Assembly (NCBI GenBank): GCA_036521995.1
Contig: DATDGR010000220.1
Span: forward strand, 1 to 22,461
DNA from: Gp13-AA77 sp036521995
Lineage (GTDB): Bacteria > Acidobacteriota > Terriglobia > UBA7540
Direction: 5' to 3'
Length of the DNA stretch: 22,461 nt
Shown here piece by piece: positions 8,364 to 15,361 of this stretch. The notes beneath the pieces were generated by a model, which had not been told where the DNA came from, ran no database searches, and saw nothing but the letters and a program-made list of their open reading frames with translations. Numbering within the stretch: the stretch's first letter is position 1; every line of letters begins with the position of its first letter. The translations under genes were made by a program, and so were the position numbers.

Positions 8364-9224
8364 ATGGCAGCGCGCGTCATCGCGATCGCAAATCAGAAGG
8401 GCGGCGTCGGCAAGACTACGACAGCCATCAACTTAGGTGCGGCACTCGCGATCGCGGGCCATTCGACCGTCATGGTGGACTGCGACCCGCAGGCCAACAC
8501 CACAGGCGGACTCGGATTCGGCCGCGATCACTCCCGCCGCTCGCTCTACCACAGCCTCCTGCTCGGCGCTCCCATGTCGGAAGTCGTTGTTGGAACGGCG
8601 GTTGAAAGCCTCAGCCTGATACCTTCTGAGAAGAACCTGGTGGGAGCCAACCTGGAGCTTTCCGACCAGGACGCGCGCGAGCACGTCCTCCACGGCAAGC
8701 TTGCGCCTCTACGCGAGAGCTTCAGCTTTGTCCTCCTCGATTGCCCTCCAGCGCTTGACCTCCTGACCCTAAACGCTTTGGTTGCAGCCGATTCCGTGAT
8801 CGTTCCCGTACAATGTGAATACTTCGCCCTGGAGGGAGTCTCCGAGCTCGTGGACACGCTCGCCCGTATTCGCCGCTCCCACAACCCCAAGCTGGCCATC
8901 GAGGGTATCCTGCTCACAATGTTCGATGAGCGAACCAACCTATCTCACCAAGTCCGCGACGACCTGGAAAACTTCTTTGGCAACCGGGTCTTCAAGACCG
9001 TAATTCCCCGCAACGTCAGGCTGGCGGAGGCACCAAGCCACGGCAAGCCGATCTTCCTTTACGACCCAGCCTGCCGCGGCGCCGCCAGCTACAGCCAATT
9101 GGCTGAGGAGGTTATAAGCCATGACTCGCAAGGCGTTGGGCAGGGGGCTCAGCGCCCTGATCCGGGAACCCGAGAGCCCGCAGCCATCGGAGATTCAGCA
9201 ACCGGCGTCCCAGATCCCGACTGA
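8364..9224 (+). CDS. parA: Chromosome partitioning ATPase ParA (Soj)
   Basis: 286-aa cytoplasmic Walker-type ATPase that binds DNA nonspecifically as an ATP dimer and is released by ParB, moving the parS region. Visible are the deviant Walker A KGGVGKTT (12-19, signature K12 and K17), DCDPQAN (39-45), Walker B LLDCPPAL (124-131) and the C-terminal ParA part with IPRNVRLAEAPSHGKP (214-229). GAGG precedes the ATG. Residues 1-252 cover the usual family length. The final ~34 residues are low-complexity, rich in Gly, Pro, Asp and Gln, and are encoded over the start of parB in another frame: the overlap is 104 bp. The tail may be a simple read-through extension, or a base error may have removed the normal stop. 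Confidence 0.95.
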   Translation: MAARVIAIANQKGGVGKTTTAINLGAALAIAGHSTVMVDCDPQANTTGGLGFGRDHSRRSLYHSLLLGAPMSEVVVGTAVESLSLIPSEKNLVGANLELSDQDAREHVLHGKLAPLRESFSFVLLDCPPALDLLTLNALVAADSVIVPVQCEYFALEGVSELVDTLARIRRSHNPKLAIEGILLTMFDERTNLSHQVRDDLENFFGNRVFKTVIPRNVRLAEAPSHGKPIFLYDPACRGAASYSQLAEEVISHDSQGVGQGAQRPDPGTREPAAIGDSATGVPDPD

Positions 9225-10011
9225 CATCATCGACCCGAGCCCATTTCAGCCAAGGAGCACATTTGCCGGGGCCGAACTTAGGGAACTAGCGGACTCGATT
9301 CTTGCCAAAGGGGTTATCCAGCCCGTGCTGCTTCGGCGGGCCGGTAATCGCTACCAGCTTGTGGCGGGAGAGCGCCGCTGGCGCGCCGCCAAGCTGGCCG
9401 GCCTCGACTCCGTGCCCGCCATCGTGCGCGAACTCGATGACCGGGAAGCACTTGAGCTCGCGCTCACCGAAAACATTTTGCGCGACGACCTCGGACCGCT
9501 GGAGGCGGCAGGGGCCTATCGGACTCTCCAGGAGCGCTTCGGCGCCACCCAGGAGGACATTGCCAGTCGCCTGGGGATTAATCGGGTGACCGTCACGAAC
9601 ACCCTGCGCCTCTTGAAGTTGCCTCGACTCATCCAGGAGATGATCGAGCGGGGCGATCTCACCGCGGGACACGCCAGGGCGCTGCTGAGCGTTCCCGCAG
9701 AGGCCGAACAACTTCTTCTGGCAGAGAGAATTGTGAAGGGAGGCCTGTCAGTTCGCGAGGCCGAGCGACTAGCCGCTCAGCCCGTTAAGCCAAAGCACGG
9801 GCCTGCCGAGGCTGGATCCGAACCGAAGCTAGATCCGAACCTGCGCGCGGCCGTTGTCGAGCTGGAAAGAAGGCTCGGCACGCGCGTTACGGTCACAGGA
9901 AACGGGCAGCGCGGCAAGATCGAAATCAGCTACTTCTCTGGGGAGGACCTCAGCCGGATCTACGAGATCATCATCGCCCCGGCACCGGACGCCTACGTTA
10001 AAGGGAGTTGA
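9121..10011 (+). CDS. parB: Chromosome partitioning protein ParB (Spo0J)
   Basis: 296-aa CTPase DNA clamp that loads at parS. Domains in order: an N-terminal ParA-interacting segment starting MTRKALGRGLSALI (1-14), the ParB/Srx nucleotide domain (about 35-125) with the GERRWRA motif (83-89) and ENILRDDLGPLE (115-126), the helix-turn-helix region (about 140-166) with ATQEDIASRLGINRVTV, and a C-terminal dimerisation domain (about 233-296) with ERRLGTRVTV. It starts inside parA (104-bp overlap, +1 frame), implying translational coupling. The parS sites lie about 850 bp upstream. Confidence 0.95.
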   Translation: MTRKALGRGLSALIREPESPQPSEIQQPASQIPTDIIDPSPFQPRSTFAGAELRELADSILAKGVIQPVLLRRAGNRYQLVAGERRWRAAKLAGLDSVPAIVRELDDREALELALTENILRDDLGPLEAAGAYRTLQERFGATQEDIASRLGINRVTVTNTLRLLKLPRLIQEMIERGDLTAGHARALLSVPAEAEQLLLAERIVKGGLSVREAERLAAQPVKPKHGPAEAGSEPKLDPNLRAAVVELERRLGTRVTVTGNGQRGKIEISYFSGEDLSRIYEIIIAPAPDAYVKGS

Positions 10012-10339
10012 TGAGCACCTGGCGGCAAATACTGACGAGGGCGGAGGCCTCGTTCCAAGGTCGATTAGGCCTCGTGAAACCGTAAGCCGACCGAGCTTAT
10101 TTTCAACAACTTACGAGCCAACGCTTTGGTGAAGGCTGGATGCAATTTGATGCTGAATCTAAAGGACTTGATCGACACGCGTTTTTTGAAAAGTGTATAG
10201 CATTTATACAGATTTGTGAAAACGGGGCGATTTTTCAAGTTCACGTGAATTCAAACGAACATACCGAGGCCTGGGGCGCCAGAGAGCCTAACATTACATT
10301 AAATTACTAAATGATGAACACAAAGACAGGGGAGCAGAC
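10012..10339. other. AT-rich spacer between parB and bactofilin with two palindromes
   Basis: About 330 bp without a gene, more AT-rich than its surroundings from 10140 on. It contains TGTATA-GCATT-TATACA (10194-10210, perfect 6-bp arms) and the perfect 10-bp palindrome TTCACGTGAA (10240-10249), which shares the core of parS. A half-parS-like CGTGAAACC also occurs near 10074. These could be operator sites or a weak ParB site. No DnaA-box cluster was found. Confidence 0.5.
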
Positions 10340-10756
10340 ATGGACTTGAGTATCGGAAGGCAGAAAGCACCAAGTAACGAAACAAATATGGTGGCGCTGG
10401 TCGGGCCCGGAACCGAGTTCGAAGGTACGCTGAAGGCCGGCCCGGGCCAGGTATGCCTGAACGCCAGCTTCAAGGGGACGGCGACATCGGACGGAACTAT
10501 AATTATAGAAGAACAGGGAGACGTGGCGGCGGAGCTCCAGGCCAGGGTGATCAGCATATCCGGCAAGCTGAAAGGAACCGCCAAGGCTTCGGAGAAACTG
10601 GAAATAAGGGCGCACGGGGTGGTCCTGGGGGACATCACCTCGCCAGTCCTGGTGGTTGAGCCGGGCGGCTACTTTGACGGTCAGTGCCACATGCCTATTC
10701 CCGAAGCCGAGAAGAGCACTTCGCCGGGCGAAAGCCCGCGGACGGTCACGATTTGA
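10340..10756 (+). CDS. Bactofilin family cytoskeletal protein
   Basis: 138-aa polymer-forming protein (bactofilin, formerly DUF583) with a beta-helical core at about residues 18-115. The rung pattern is visible in GTEFEGTLKAG, ASFKGTATSDGTIIIEEQGDV, KLKGTAKASEKLEIRAHGVV and LGDITSPVLVVEPGGYFDG. N- and C-terminal tails are short, polar and probably disordered. Bactofilins form nucleotide-independent filaments that act as scaffolds for cell-wall or chromosome-positioning factors; in Myxococcus they position ParABS components, which makes the position just after parABS meaningful. An AGGGGAG site lies 6 nt before the ATG. The final codons include a small CGGGC-GAAA-GCCCG hairpin (10725-10738). 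Confidence 0.9.
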   Translation: MDLSIGRQKAPSNETNMVALVGPGTEFEGTLKAGPGQVCLNASFKGTATSDGTIIIEEQGDVAAELQARVISISGKLKGTAKASEKLEIRAHGVVLGDITSPVLVVEPGGYFDGQCHMPIPEAEKSTSPGESPRTVTI

Positions 10757-10861
10757 AGGGGCGCCTCGTCTGTTGTGCGTCCGAACGTGGCACCGAACCC
10801 GTACCGGGCACTGACACTTGTAGCGATTCCAGAGTAGACTGCTTAAGAGGAGACGCACGGT

Positions 10862-10905
10862 CGGGGCGGCGCGAGCGGACCATATTGCTCTGGCGCTGCG
10901 CCCCG
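10862..10905. repeat. Hairpin between bactofilin and the DUF4160 gene
   Basis: CGGGGCG plus GCGC (10862-10872) pair with GCGC (10893-10896) and CGCCCCG (10899-10905), with a two-base TG bulge and a 20-nt loop. It lies in the 188-bp gap after bactofilin. No T-run follows, so it may be a poor terminator, an mRNA structure or a protein-binding site upstream of the next operon. Confidence 0.4.
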
Positions 10906-10944
10906 CAAGCGAGGCGGCCGGTCAGATGTGTTAGAGTCGGTCCG

Positions 10945-11193
10945 GTGCCGACAGTCCTCAGACTTGACGGACGGCGCGTCGTGATTTATCCCAACGACCA
11001 CCGCCCGGCTCACGTCCATGTGATCGGACGAGACTCCGAAGCAGTGTTCAATCTAAACTGTCCGGTTGGACCCGTCGAACTGCGCGAGAACTACGGGCTC
11101 TACTCACGTGAGATGTCGAGAATTGTACGTGCACTGACACAACATCTCGTGACACTGTGTCAAGCATGGGAGGGAATTCATGGCAATGCGTAA
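10945..11193 (+). CDS. DUF4160 domain-containing protein
   Basis: 82-aa small protein starting at GTG. The sequence PTVLRLDGRRVVIYPNDH, then PAHVHV, EAVFNLN and REMSRIVRAL matches the typical DUF4160 layout, in which a short N-terminal strand leads into a YPNDHxPxHVHV histidine cluster. The open frame extends to 10684, but the upstream part is unlike the family and overlaps bactofilin. A TAGAGT hexamer (10932-10937) ends 7 nt before the GTG, so a leaderless message is possible. It overlaps the DUF2442 gene by 14 bp. DUF4160 and DUF2442 genes are commonly paired and have been suggested to form toxin-antitoxin-like modules; biochemical function is unknown. Confidence 0.78.
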   Translation: MPTVLRLDGRRVVIYPNDHRPAHVHVIGRDSEAVFNLNCPVGPVELRENYGLYSREMSRIVRALTQHLVTLCQAWEGIHGNA

Positions 11194-11680
11194 GGCATTC
11201 CAGACCGCGAACCAGCGCGCCAGGCGACTTCAGCTGTCCATTCCTAAGGCGGTCTCAGCCCACTATGATCGCAAGAATCGGCGGGTTGTAATCGGACTCA
11301 GCTCAAATGTTGAGGTGGGCTTCTCTCCCCATGACGCTCAAGGCCTGGAGAGCGCACGGCCGTCGCAGCTTGAAGAGATCGAGGTCAGCCCGTCCGGTTT
11401 CGGAATTCATTTCCCACGGTTGGACGCTGACCTTTACTTGCCTGCGATCCTGCAAGGAGTCTTGGGCTCCCGGAAGTGGATGGCATCCAGGCTCGGTCAG
11501 ACGATAGACCAATCGAGCGTGTCAGGTCAGGGCCTTCCGGATGAAATACTTCCTGCGCACGACTCCGGTCACGCCCGGCCCAACAAGCGTGCGCCGCGCT
11601 TTACTGCTCGCTTGGTAGAACCCTTAAACGCGAGCTTCTATAGCGTCAAACCACTGGACGCGAGCTTCGATGCCGCCTAA
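11180..11680 (+). CDS. DUF2442 domain-containing protein with C-terminal extension
   Basis: 166-aa protein. Residues about 20-102 are a clear DUF2442 domain: AVSAHYDRKNRRVVIGL, EVGFSPHDAQGLE, LEEIEVSPSGFGIHFPRLD and ADLYLPAILQGVLGSRKWMA. A GGAGGG site precedes the ATG. The 14-bp overlap with the DUF4160 gene indicates translational coupling, the usual arrangement of this pair. Typical DUF2442 proteins end soon after KWMA; here about 60 extra residues follow, ending in PLNASFYSVK and PLDASFDA, an imperfect 10-residue repeat encoded by a 30-bp tandem duplication. The stop overlaps the next gene by 11 bp. An antitoxin or partner role is inferred from gene pairing only. Confidence 0.85.
   Translation: MAMRKAFQTANQRARRLQLSIPKAVSAHYDRKNRRVVIGLSSNVEVGFSPHDAQGLESARPSQLEEIEVSPSGFGIHFPRLDADLYLPAILQGVLGSRKWMASRLGQTIDQSSVSGQGLPDEILPAHDSGHARPNKRAPRFTARLVEPLNASFYSVKPLDASFDAA
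11621..11680 (+). repeat. Two imperfect tandem 30-bp units at the DUF2442 gene end
   Basis: Units 11621-11650 and 11651-11680 agree at about 21 of 30 positions and share the identical 11-mer ACGCGAGCTTC (11628-11638 and 11658-11668). The second unit carries both the DUF2442 stop and the ATG of the next gene. Confidence 0.7.
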
Positions 11681-12500
11681 ACCCAAGACGGAGCCGGAAG
11701 AGAGCGATCTGCTTGTCCCGTTCGAGACGCAGAACATCCCGGAGCCCTACCGGGAGTACTACAAGACGAAACGCAACAATTTCTTTGCCAGCATCCAGGG
11801 TTTCCCGGAATTGTGGAAGTACTACGTTGATTTAGACAAAATATGGCTCCGCGAGTTTGACGATCTCAAGTCGGCCCGCGACCCGAAGGTCGTGTTCCCG
11901 TTGCTTCTCTACTTCAACGCCCACGCGAAGATTCGCGTAAGCATAGAACTGGGTTTTTCAGGGTGCCTGGCGGAAGCGCGATCAATTCTGAGGGATGCCA
12001 TCGAGTTTGTTGCCCACGCTCACGCAATGCTACGAGACGCCGAGCTTCAAGAGGTTTGGCTGAAGAAGAACGATGGCGAGGAGGCTCTGGAGGCATTCAA
12101 GGCTGCGTTCGAGCGCCATAAAAAACAAGGCGTCTTCGTAGGGCTGGACGAGTTACACCGGACTTGGGGGCAGCTTTCCGAGACCGGTTCCCATGCGAAC
12201 CTGAACGCGATGGCTGACCGCTTCGTGCATGTGCCGTCGGAAGAAGGAATCGAGTTCAGAATCAACTATACTGGTGTCGATCTGCGCATGTGGGCAACGT
12301 CCCTGTTTTCGATGCTGCTGGCGTGCTTCACTATGGAGCGCACGCTGTTCTCGGACTACGAATCCCGGCTCAAGCTGGATGATGTTCTGGTGGGGATGAG
12401 GGAGGAGTTTGAGCGCGACAAAGAGAAGCTACGCAGAGACTTGATAGCCCGGTATCAGATCGCACCTCCTAAACGTAAGCCGCTCATACACGTCCGGTAG
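11670..12500 (+). CDS. Hypothetical predominantly alpha-helical protein
   Basis: 276-aa protein not confidently recognised. The sequence is predicted by eye to be mostly helical, with no signal peptide or stable membrane segment. Charged and aromatic helices (YREYYKTKRNNFF, LWKYYVDLDKIW) lead to a central stretch LAEARSILRDAIEFVAHAHAML (about 92-113), reminiscent of abortive-infection/HEPN-like or DUF5677-type helical proteins, but a canonical RxxxxH HEPN motif is absent. The C-terminus is basic (PPKRKPLIHVR). It overlaps the DUF2442 stop by 11 bp, so it is probably the third gene of a translationally coupled operon with DUF4160 and DUF2442. The long uninterrupted frame and tight overlap support a real gene; function is unknown. 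Confidence 0.75.
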   Translation: MPPKPKTEPEESDLLVPFETQNIPEPYREYYKTKRNNFFASIQGFPELWKYYVDLDKIWLREFDDLKSARDPKVVFPLLLYFNAHAKIRVSIELGFSGCLAEARSILRDAIEFVAHAHAMLRDAELQEVWLKKNDGEEALEAFKAAFERHKKQGVFVGLDELHRTWGQLSETGSHANLNAMADRFVHVPSEEGIEFRINYTGVDLRMWATSLFSMLLACFTMERTLFSDYESRLKLDDVLVGMREEFERDKEKLRRDLIARYQIAPPKRKPLIHVR

Positions 12501-12574
12501 AGCGTCAGTAAGGGACGGCTCGCGCAGGACGCCAGCCCGGAATCTGGTCGAAGGGTGCTACCTCGCGAAGTGTC

Positions 12575-12594
12575 ACCCCCGCGAAAGCGGGGGT
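12575..12594. repeat. GC-rich hairpin with GAAA tetraloop
   Basis: ACCCCCGC-GAAA-GCGGGGGT is a perfect 8-bp stem with a GNRA-type loop, 75 nt after the preceding stop. Similar CCCGCGAAAGCGGG sequences are dispersed in many bacterial genomes as REP-like elements. There is no following T-run, so a repeat element or transcript end-stabiliser is more likely than a classical terminator. Confidence 0.65.
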
Positions 12595-12595
12595 C

Positions 12596-12612
12596 TGAAA
12601 GGCAGCCTTTCA
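12596..12612. repeat. 17-bp perfect palindrome adjacent to the GC-rich hairpin
   Basis: TGAAAGGC-A-GCCTTTCA is perfectly symmetric around a single base. It begins one base after the previous hairpin and ends 5 nt before the predicted -35 of the oligopeptidase gene, so it could be an operator or part of a composite repeat. Confidence 0.6.
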
Positions 12613-12616
12613 TTCC

Positions 12617-12645
12617 TTGACGCGGCCCGCACCAAGTGGGACAAT
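12617..12645 (+). promoter_or_regulatory. Predicted promoter of the prolyl oligopeptidase gene
   Basis: TTGACG (12617-12622), a 17-nt spacer and GACAAT (12640-12645). The predicted transcription start near 12652 leaves a leader of about 23 nt containing the GTGAGGAG ribosome binding site. Confidence 0.5.
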
Positions 12646-12674
12646 CGGCCCACTTTCCCGGTGAGGAGCCACTC

Positions 12675-14906
12675 ATGAGAGCAGGCCGACTTCTCTGTGT
12701 ACTCGCCTCGATCGCGATTCTGTTCATATCGGGCTCGCACACGCTCCGGTCACAATCTGCCCATTCGTCTCCGCCGCCTGCCCCGCCGGTCGCTCCGGTC
12801 AGGCCGGTGACCGACGACTACTTCGGCACCAAGGTCACAGACCCTTATCGCTACATGGAGAACCTTGACGACCCGGAAGTGCAGGCGTGGATGAAAGCCC
12901 AGAACGACTACACGCGAGCCGTGCTGGCGCGCATCCCGGGCCGACAGCAACTGATGACGCGCATCCGCGAACTTGACCAGTCGGCGCCGGCGCAAGTTAC
13001 GAATGCGGTCCAGCTGCCTGGCGATCTGTACTTCTACCAAAAGCTCATCGCCGGAGAGGACGTCGCAAAGCTTTACATGCGCCACGGGCTGAGTGGCCAA
13101 GAGAAGCTCGTAGCCGATCCCGAAAAGATCATGCTCGCGCCGTCGAGTCAGAGCAAAGGCAAGAATGCCATCGGCTACTACTCGCCGTCGCTCGATGCAC
13201 GTTATGTGGCGGTTGGCATTGTGCCGGGTGGCTCGGAGAACGATACTGAGATACACGTGATGGAGATTGCCTCCGGGAGTGAGACCGGAGACGTGATCCT
13301 GCGGGCTGAGGACGAAGGCGATCTTCACTGGCTTCCCGATAATCGTTCTTTCGTCTATGGGCAGCAGCAGAAGCTGCCTCCTGGTGCGCCGGTAACTGAG
13401 CTGAGGCAGAAGTACCGCTCATTCCTGCACACCCTCGGAACAGACACCGATAAAGACCGACCGCTTTTTGGATACGGCGCCGTGCCGTCGATCAAGGTCG
13501 ATCCGCGCAATGGCGGATTAGTCCGAGTAGAACCGGATTCCGACCGCGCGCTCGGAATCATCAACGGCGGCACAAGACTAAACCAGGTCTATATCGAGCC
13601 CCTCGTCGACCTTGGAAAAACCGACGCCGCCTGGCGCAAAGTGGCAGATTTCTCCGACGATGTGAGCGACGTTGAAGTTCACGGTGGCGACCTTTATTTG
13701 CTGACGTACAAGAATGCCCCGCGCTATACGGTGCTTCGCATGGACGCCCGCAGGCCCGACCTGGCCTCAGCGGAGACTGTCGTGCCGCCCAGCGAAGCGG
13801 TGGTCACCGCTATAGCCGCTGCTCAGGACGCCCTCTACGTGCAACTGCTGGACGGCGGCATTGGGCGCCTGCTGCGCGTCGCGTACGGGGCTAAGGCTGA
13901 AGTGGAACGTGTGCCTCTACCGTTCGAGGGTGGCATCCTTTCGCTAGCTTTCGACCCGCGCCTACCAGGCGTGCAACTGACCATGACTTCGTGGACCAAG
14001 GCGCCCAAGATATATGCCTACGATCCCCAAACGAAGCGGGTAACCGACACAGGGCTTCAGCCCAACGGTCCAAACGACGACGCCACCGGCGTGGAGTCGG
14101 AGGAGGTTAGAGTCCGCAGCCACGATGGCACCCTGGTGCCGCTTTCCATTGTTCACCCCAAGGGCGTTAAGTTGGACGGCTCGAACCCCACCCATCTTGA
14201 GGGCTACGGCGCCTACGGCAATCCGCAGACGCCAGTCTTCGTGCCGTTGCTCCTGTCCTTCTACGAGAGAGGTGGCGTCTATGCGGTCTGCCATGTGCGT
14301 GGGGGCGGGGAATACGGGGAGGAATGGCACTTGGCCGGCAAAGAGTCTACCAAGCCCAACACCTGGGAGGATTTCATTGCCTGCGCCCAGTATCTGATCG
14401 ACCAAAAGTATACCTCTCCCGCTCACTTGTCTGGCTACGGCGTAAGCGCCGGCGGCATCTTGATTGGCCGCGCCGTTACGGAGCGGCCGGACCTGTTCGG
14501 GTCGGCCATCATTGTCGTCGGGTGTCTGGACATGCTGCGCCAGGAAACCACCGCGAACGGTGCGGGGAACATCCCCGAGTTCGGCAGCACCAAGAGCAAA
14601 GCGGGTTTTGACGCGCTCTATGCCATGAGCGCATACGCCCATGTCAGGGATCGTACGCCCTACCCTGCGGTTCTGCTTCTGACAGGCATCAACGACCCGC
14701 GGGTTGATCCGTGGCAACCGGCGAAGATGGCTGCGCGCTTGCAGGCAGCGACGAGCAGCGGCAAGCCAATTCTGCTGCGCGTGGACTATGGGGGTGGTCA
14801 CGGTGGCGGCAGCGGGGAGGAGCAGGCTCTGGAGCAGGTAACCGACATGATAAGCTTCGACCTGTGGCAGCTCGGTGTGCCGGATTTCCAGCCGCCGAGA
14901 CCGTAG
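12675..14906 (+). CDS. Exported prolyl oligopeptidase family serine peptidase (S9)
   Basis: 743-aa peptidase that cleaves short peptides, typically after proline. It has a signal peptide (about 1-30) and a Pro-rich linker, then the S9A N-terminal motif DYFGTKVTDPYRYMENLDDPEVQAW in two pieces (about 50-74). A seven-bladed propeller follows (to about 430), then an alpha/beta-hydrolase domain (about 470-743). The catalytic triad is visible: S591 in GYGVSAGG, D674 in NDPRVDPW and H709 in GGGHGGG. The nucleophile elbow GVSAG replaces the commoner GGSNGG. CHVRGGGEYGEEWH is also typical. An in-frame ATG lies 39 nt upstream, but the ATG at 12675 follows GTGAGGAG and gives a clean signal peptide. A periplasmic location is inferred. 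Confidence 0.93.
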   Translation: MRAGRLLCVLASIAILFISGSHTLRSQSAHSSPPPAPPVAPVRPVTDDYFGTKVTDPYRYMENLDDPEVQAWMKAQNDYTRAVLARIPGRQQLMTRIRELDQSAPAQVTNAVQLPGDLYFYQKLIAGEDVAKLYMRHGLSGQEKLVADPEKIMLAPSSQSKGKNAIGYYSPSLDARYVAVGIVPGGSENDTEIHVMEIASGSETGDVILRAEDEGDLHWLPDNRSFVYGQQQKLPPGAPVTELRQKYRSFLHTLGTDTDKDRPLFGYGAVPSIKVDPRNGGLVRVEPDSDRALGIINGGTRLNQVYIEPLVDLGKTDAAWRKVADFSDDVSDVEVHGGDLYLLTYKNAPRYTVLRMDARRPDLASAETVVPPSEAVVTAIAAAQDALYVQLLDGGIGRLLRVAYGAKAEVERVPLPFEGGILSLAFDPRLPGVQLTMTSWTKAPKIYAYDPQTKRVTDTGLQPNGPNDDATGVESEEVRVRSHDGTLVPLSIVHPKGVKLDGSNPTHLEGYGAYGNPQTPVFVPLLLSFYERGGVYAVCHVRGGGEYGEEWHLAGKESTKPNTWEDFIACAQYLIDQKYTSPAHLSGYGVSAGGILIGRAVTERPDLFGSAIIVVGCLDMLRQETTANGAGNIPEFGSTKSKAGFDALYAMSAYAHVRDRTPYPAVLLLTGINDPRVDPWQPAKMAARLQAATSSGKPILLRVDYGGGHGGGSGEEQALEQVTDMISFDLWQLGVPDFQPPRP

Positions 14907-14986
14907 CGGCCCTGCAAGCTGAGGTGTTGCCCCTTTGACCGCGCGAAGTGTGGCCGGGTCCTCCGGGCGGCAACATTATCAGCGGT

Positions 14987-15014
14987 GCGCATACATACAA
15001 ACCAACGTATGCGC
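14987..15014. repeat. Inverted repeat upstream of the toxin-antitoxin promoter
   Basis: GCGCATAC (14987-14994) and GTATGCGC (15007-15014) are perfect 8-bp arms around a 12-nt AT-rich loop, 25 bp before the predicted -35 of the antitoxin gene. It could be a second operator or a transcript-end hairpin of the oligopeptidase gene; no T-run follows. Confidence 0.5.
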
Positions 15015-15038
15015 CACCCGCGAACGCCAAAAACAATC

Positions 15039-15067
15039 ATGACCAACGTGGTCACGTAGGCTATAAT
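15039..15067 (+). promoter_or_regulatory. Promoter of the phd-vapC operon (leaderless)
   Basis: ATGACC (15039-15044), a 17-nt spacer and a perfect TATAAT (15062-15067). The -10 ends 6 nt before the ATG at 15074, predicting a leaderless antitoxin mRNA. The spacer carries an inverted repeat that is a good candidate for autoregulation. Confidence 0.7.
15040..15054. promoter_or_regulatory. Predicted antitoxin operator
   Basis: TGACC-AACGT-GGTCA has perfect 5-bp arms overlapping the -35 element and the spacer. Binding here by the antitoxin or the toxin-antitoxin complex would block RNA polymerase, the usual autorepression mode of phd/vapBC operons. Confidence 0.55.
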
Positions 15068-15073
15068 CGCGTC

Positions 15074-15361
15074 ATGAGAACCGTAAGGATTGGCGACCTG
15101 AAAGCGCATCTCAGCGCCCATCTCCAGCTCGTACGGGATGGCGAAGAGGTGATGGTCTGCGACCGCAACAAACCCGTGGCGAGGATCGTACCGATTCGGC
15201 TGGAAGATCACTCCGATCAGCAGCGGCGGCTGGTTGCCCGTGGCGTCCTCACGCCCCCGCTGAAGAAGCGGCCTCGGTCTGTTTCATGGCCGACGCCTCC
15301 GGGAAGCGTTCCCGATGAAATCGTGGAGCGGGTGTGGCGGAAAGAGCGGGAAGGCCGATAG
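15074..15361 (+). CDS. Type II antitoxin, Phd/YefM family
   Basis: 95-aa antitoxin. The N-terminal part MRTVRIGDLKAHLSAHLQLV leads to GEEVMVCDRNKPVARIVPI, the classic Phd/YefM DNA-binding fold (about 1-50). The C-terminal half, basic and Pro/Trp-rich, would wrap the toxin and mask its active site. The open frame extends upstream, but the promoter leaves the message starting at this ATG, and family members begin here. The TAG stop shares its final G with the toxin's GTG start, so translation is coupled. Confidence 0.9.
   Translation: MRTVRIGDLKAHLSAHLQLVRDGEEVMVCDRNKPVARIVPIRLEDHSDQQRRLVARGVLTPPLKKRPRSVSWPTPPGSVPDEIVERVWRKEREGR

Noticed and set aside
10684..10944. Upstream extension of the DUF4160 frame
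   Set aside because: It overlaps the end of bactofilin, is rich in Arg, Cys and Gly, and does not match the DUF4160 family, which starts at the GTG at 10945.
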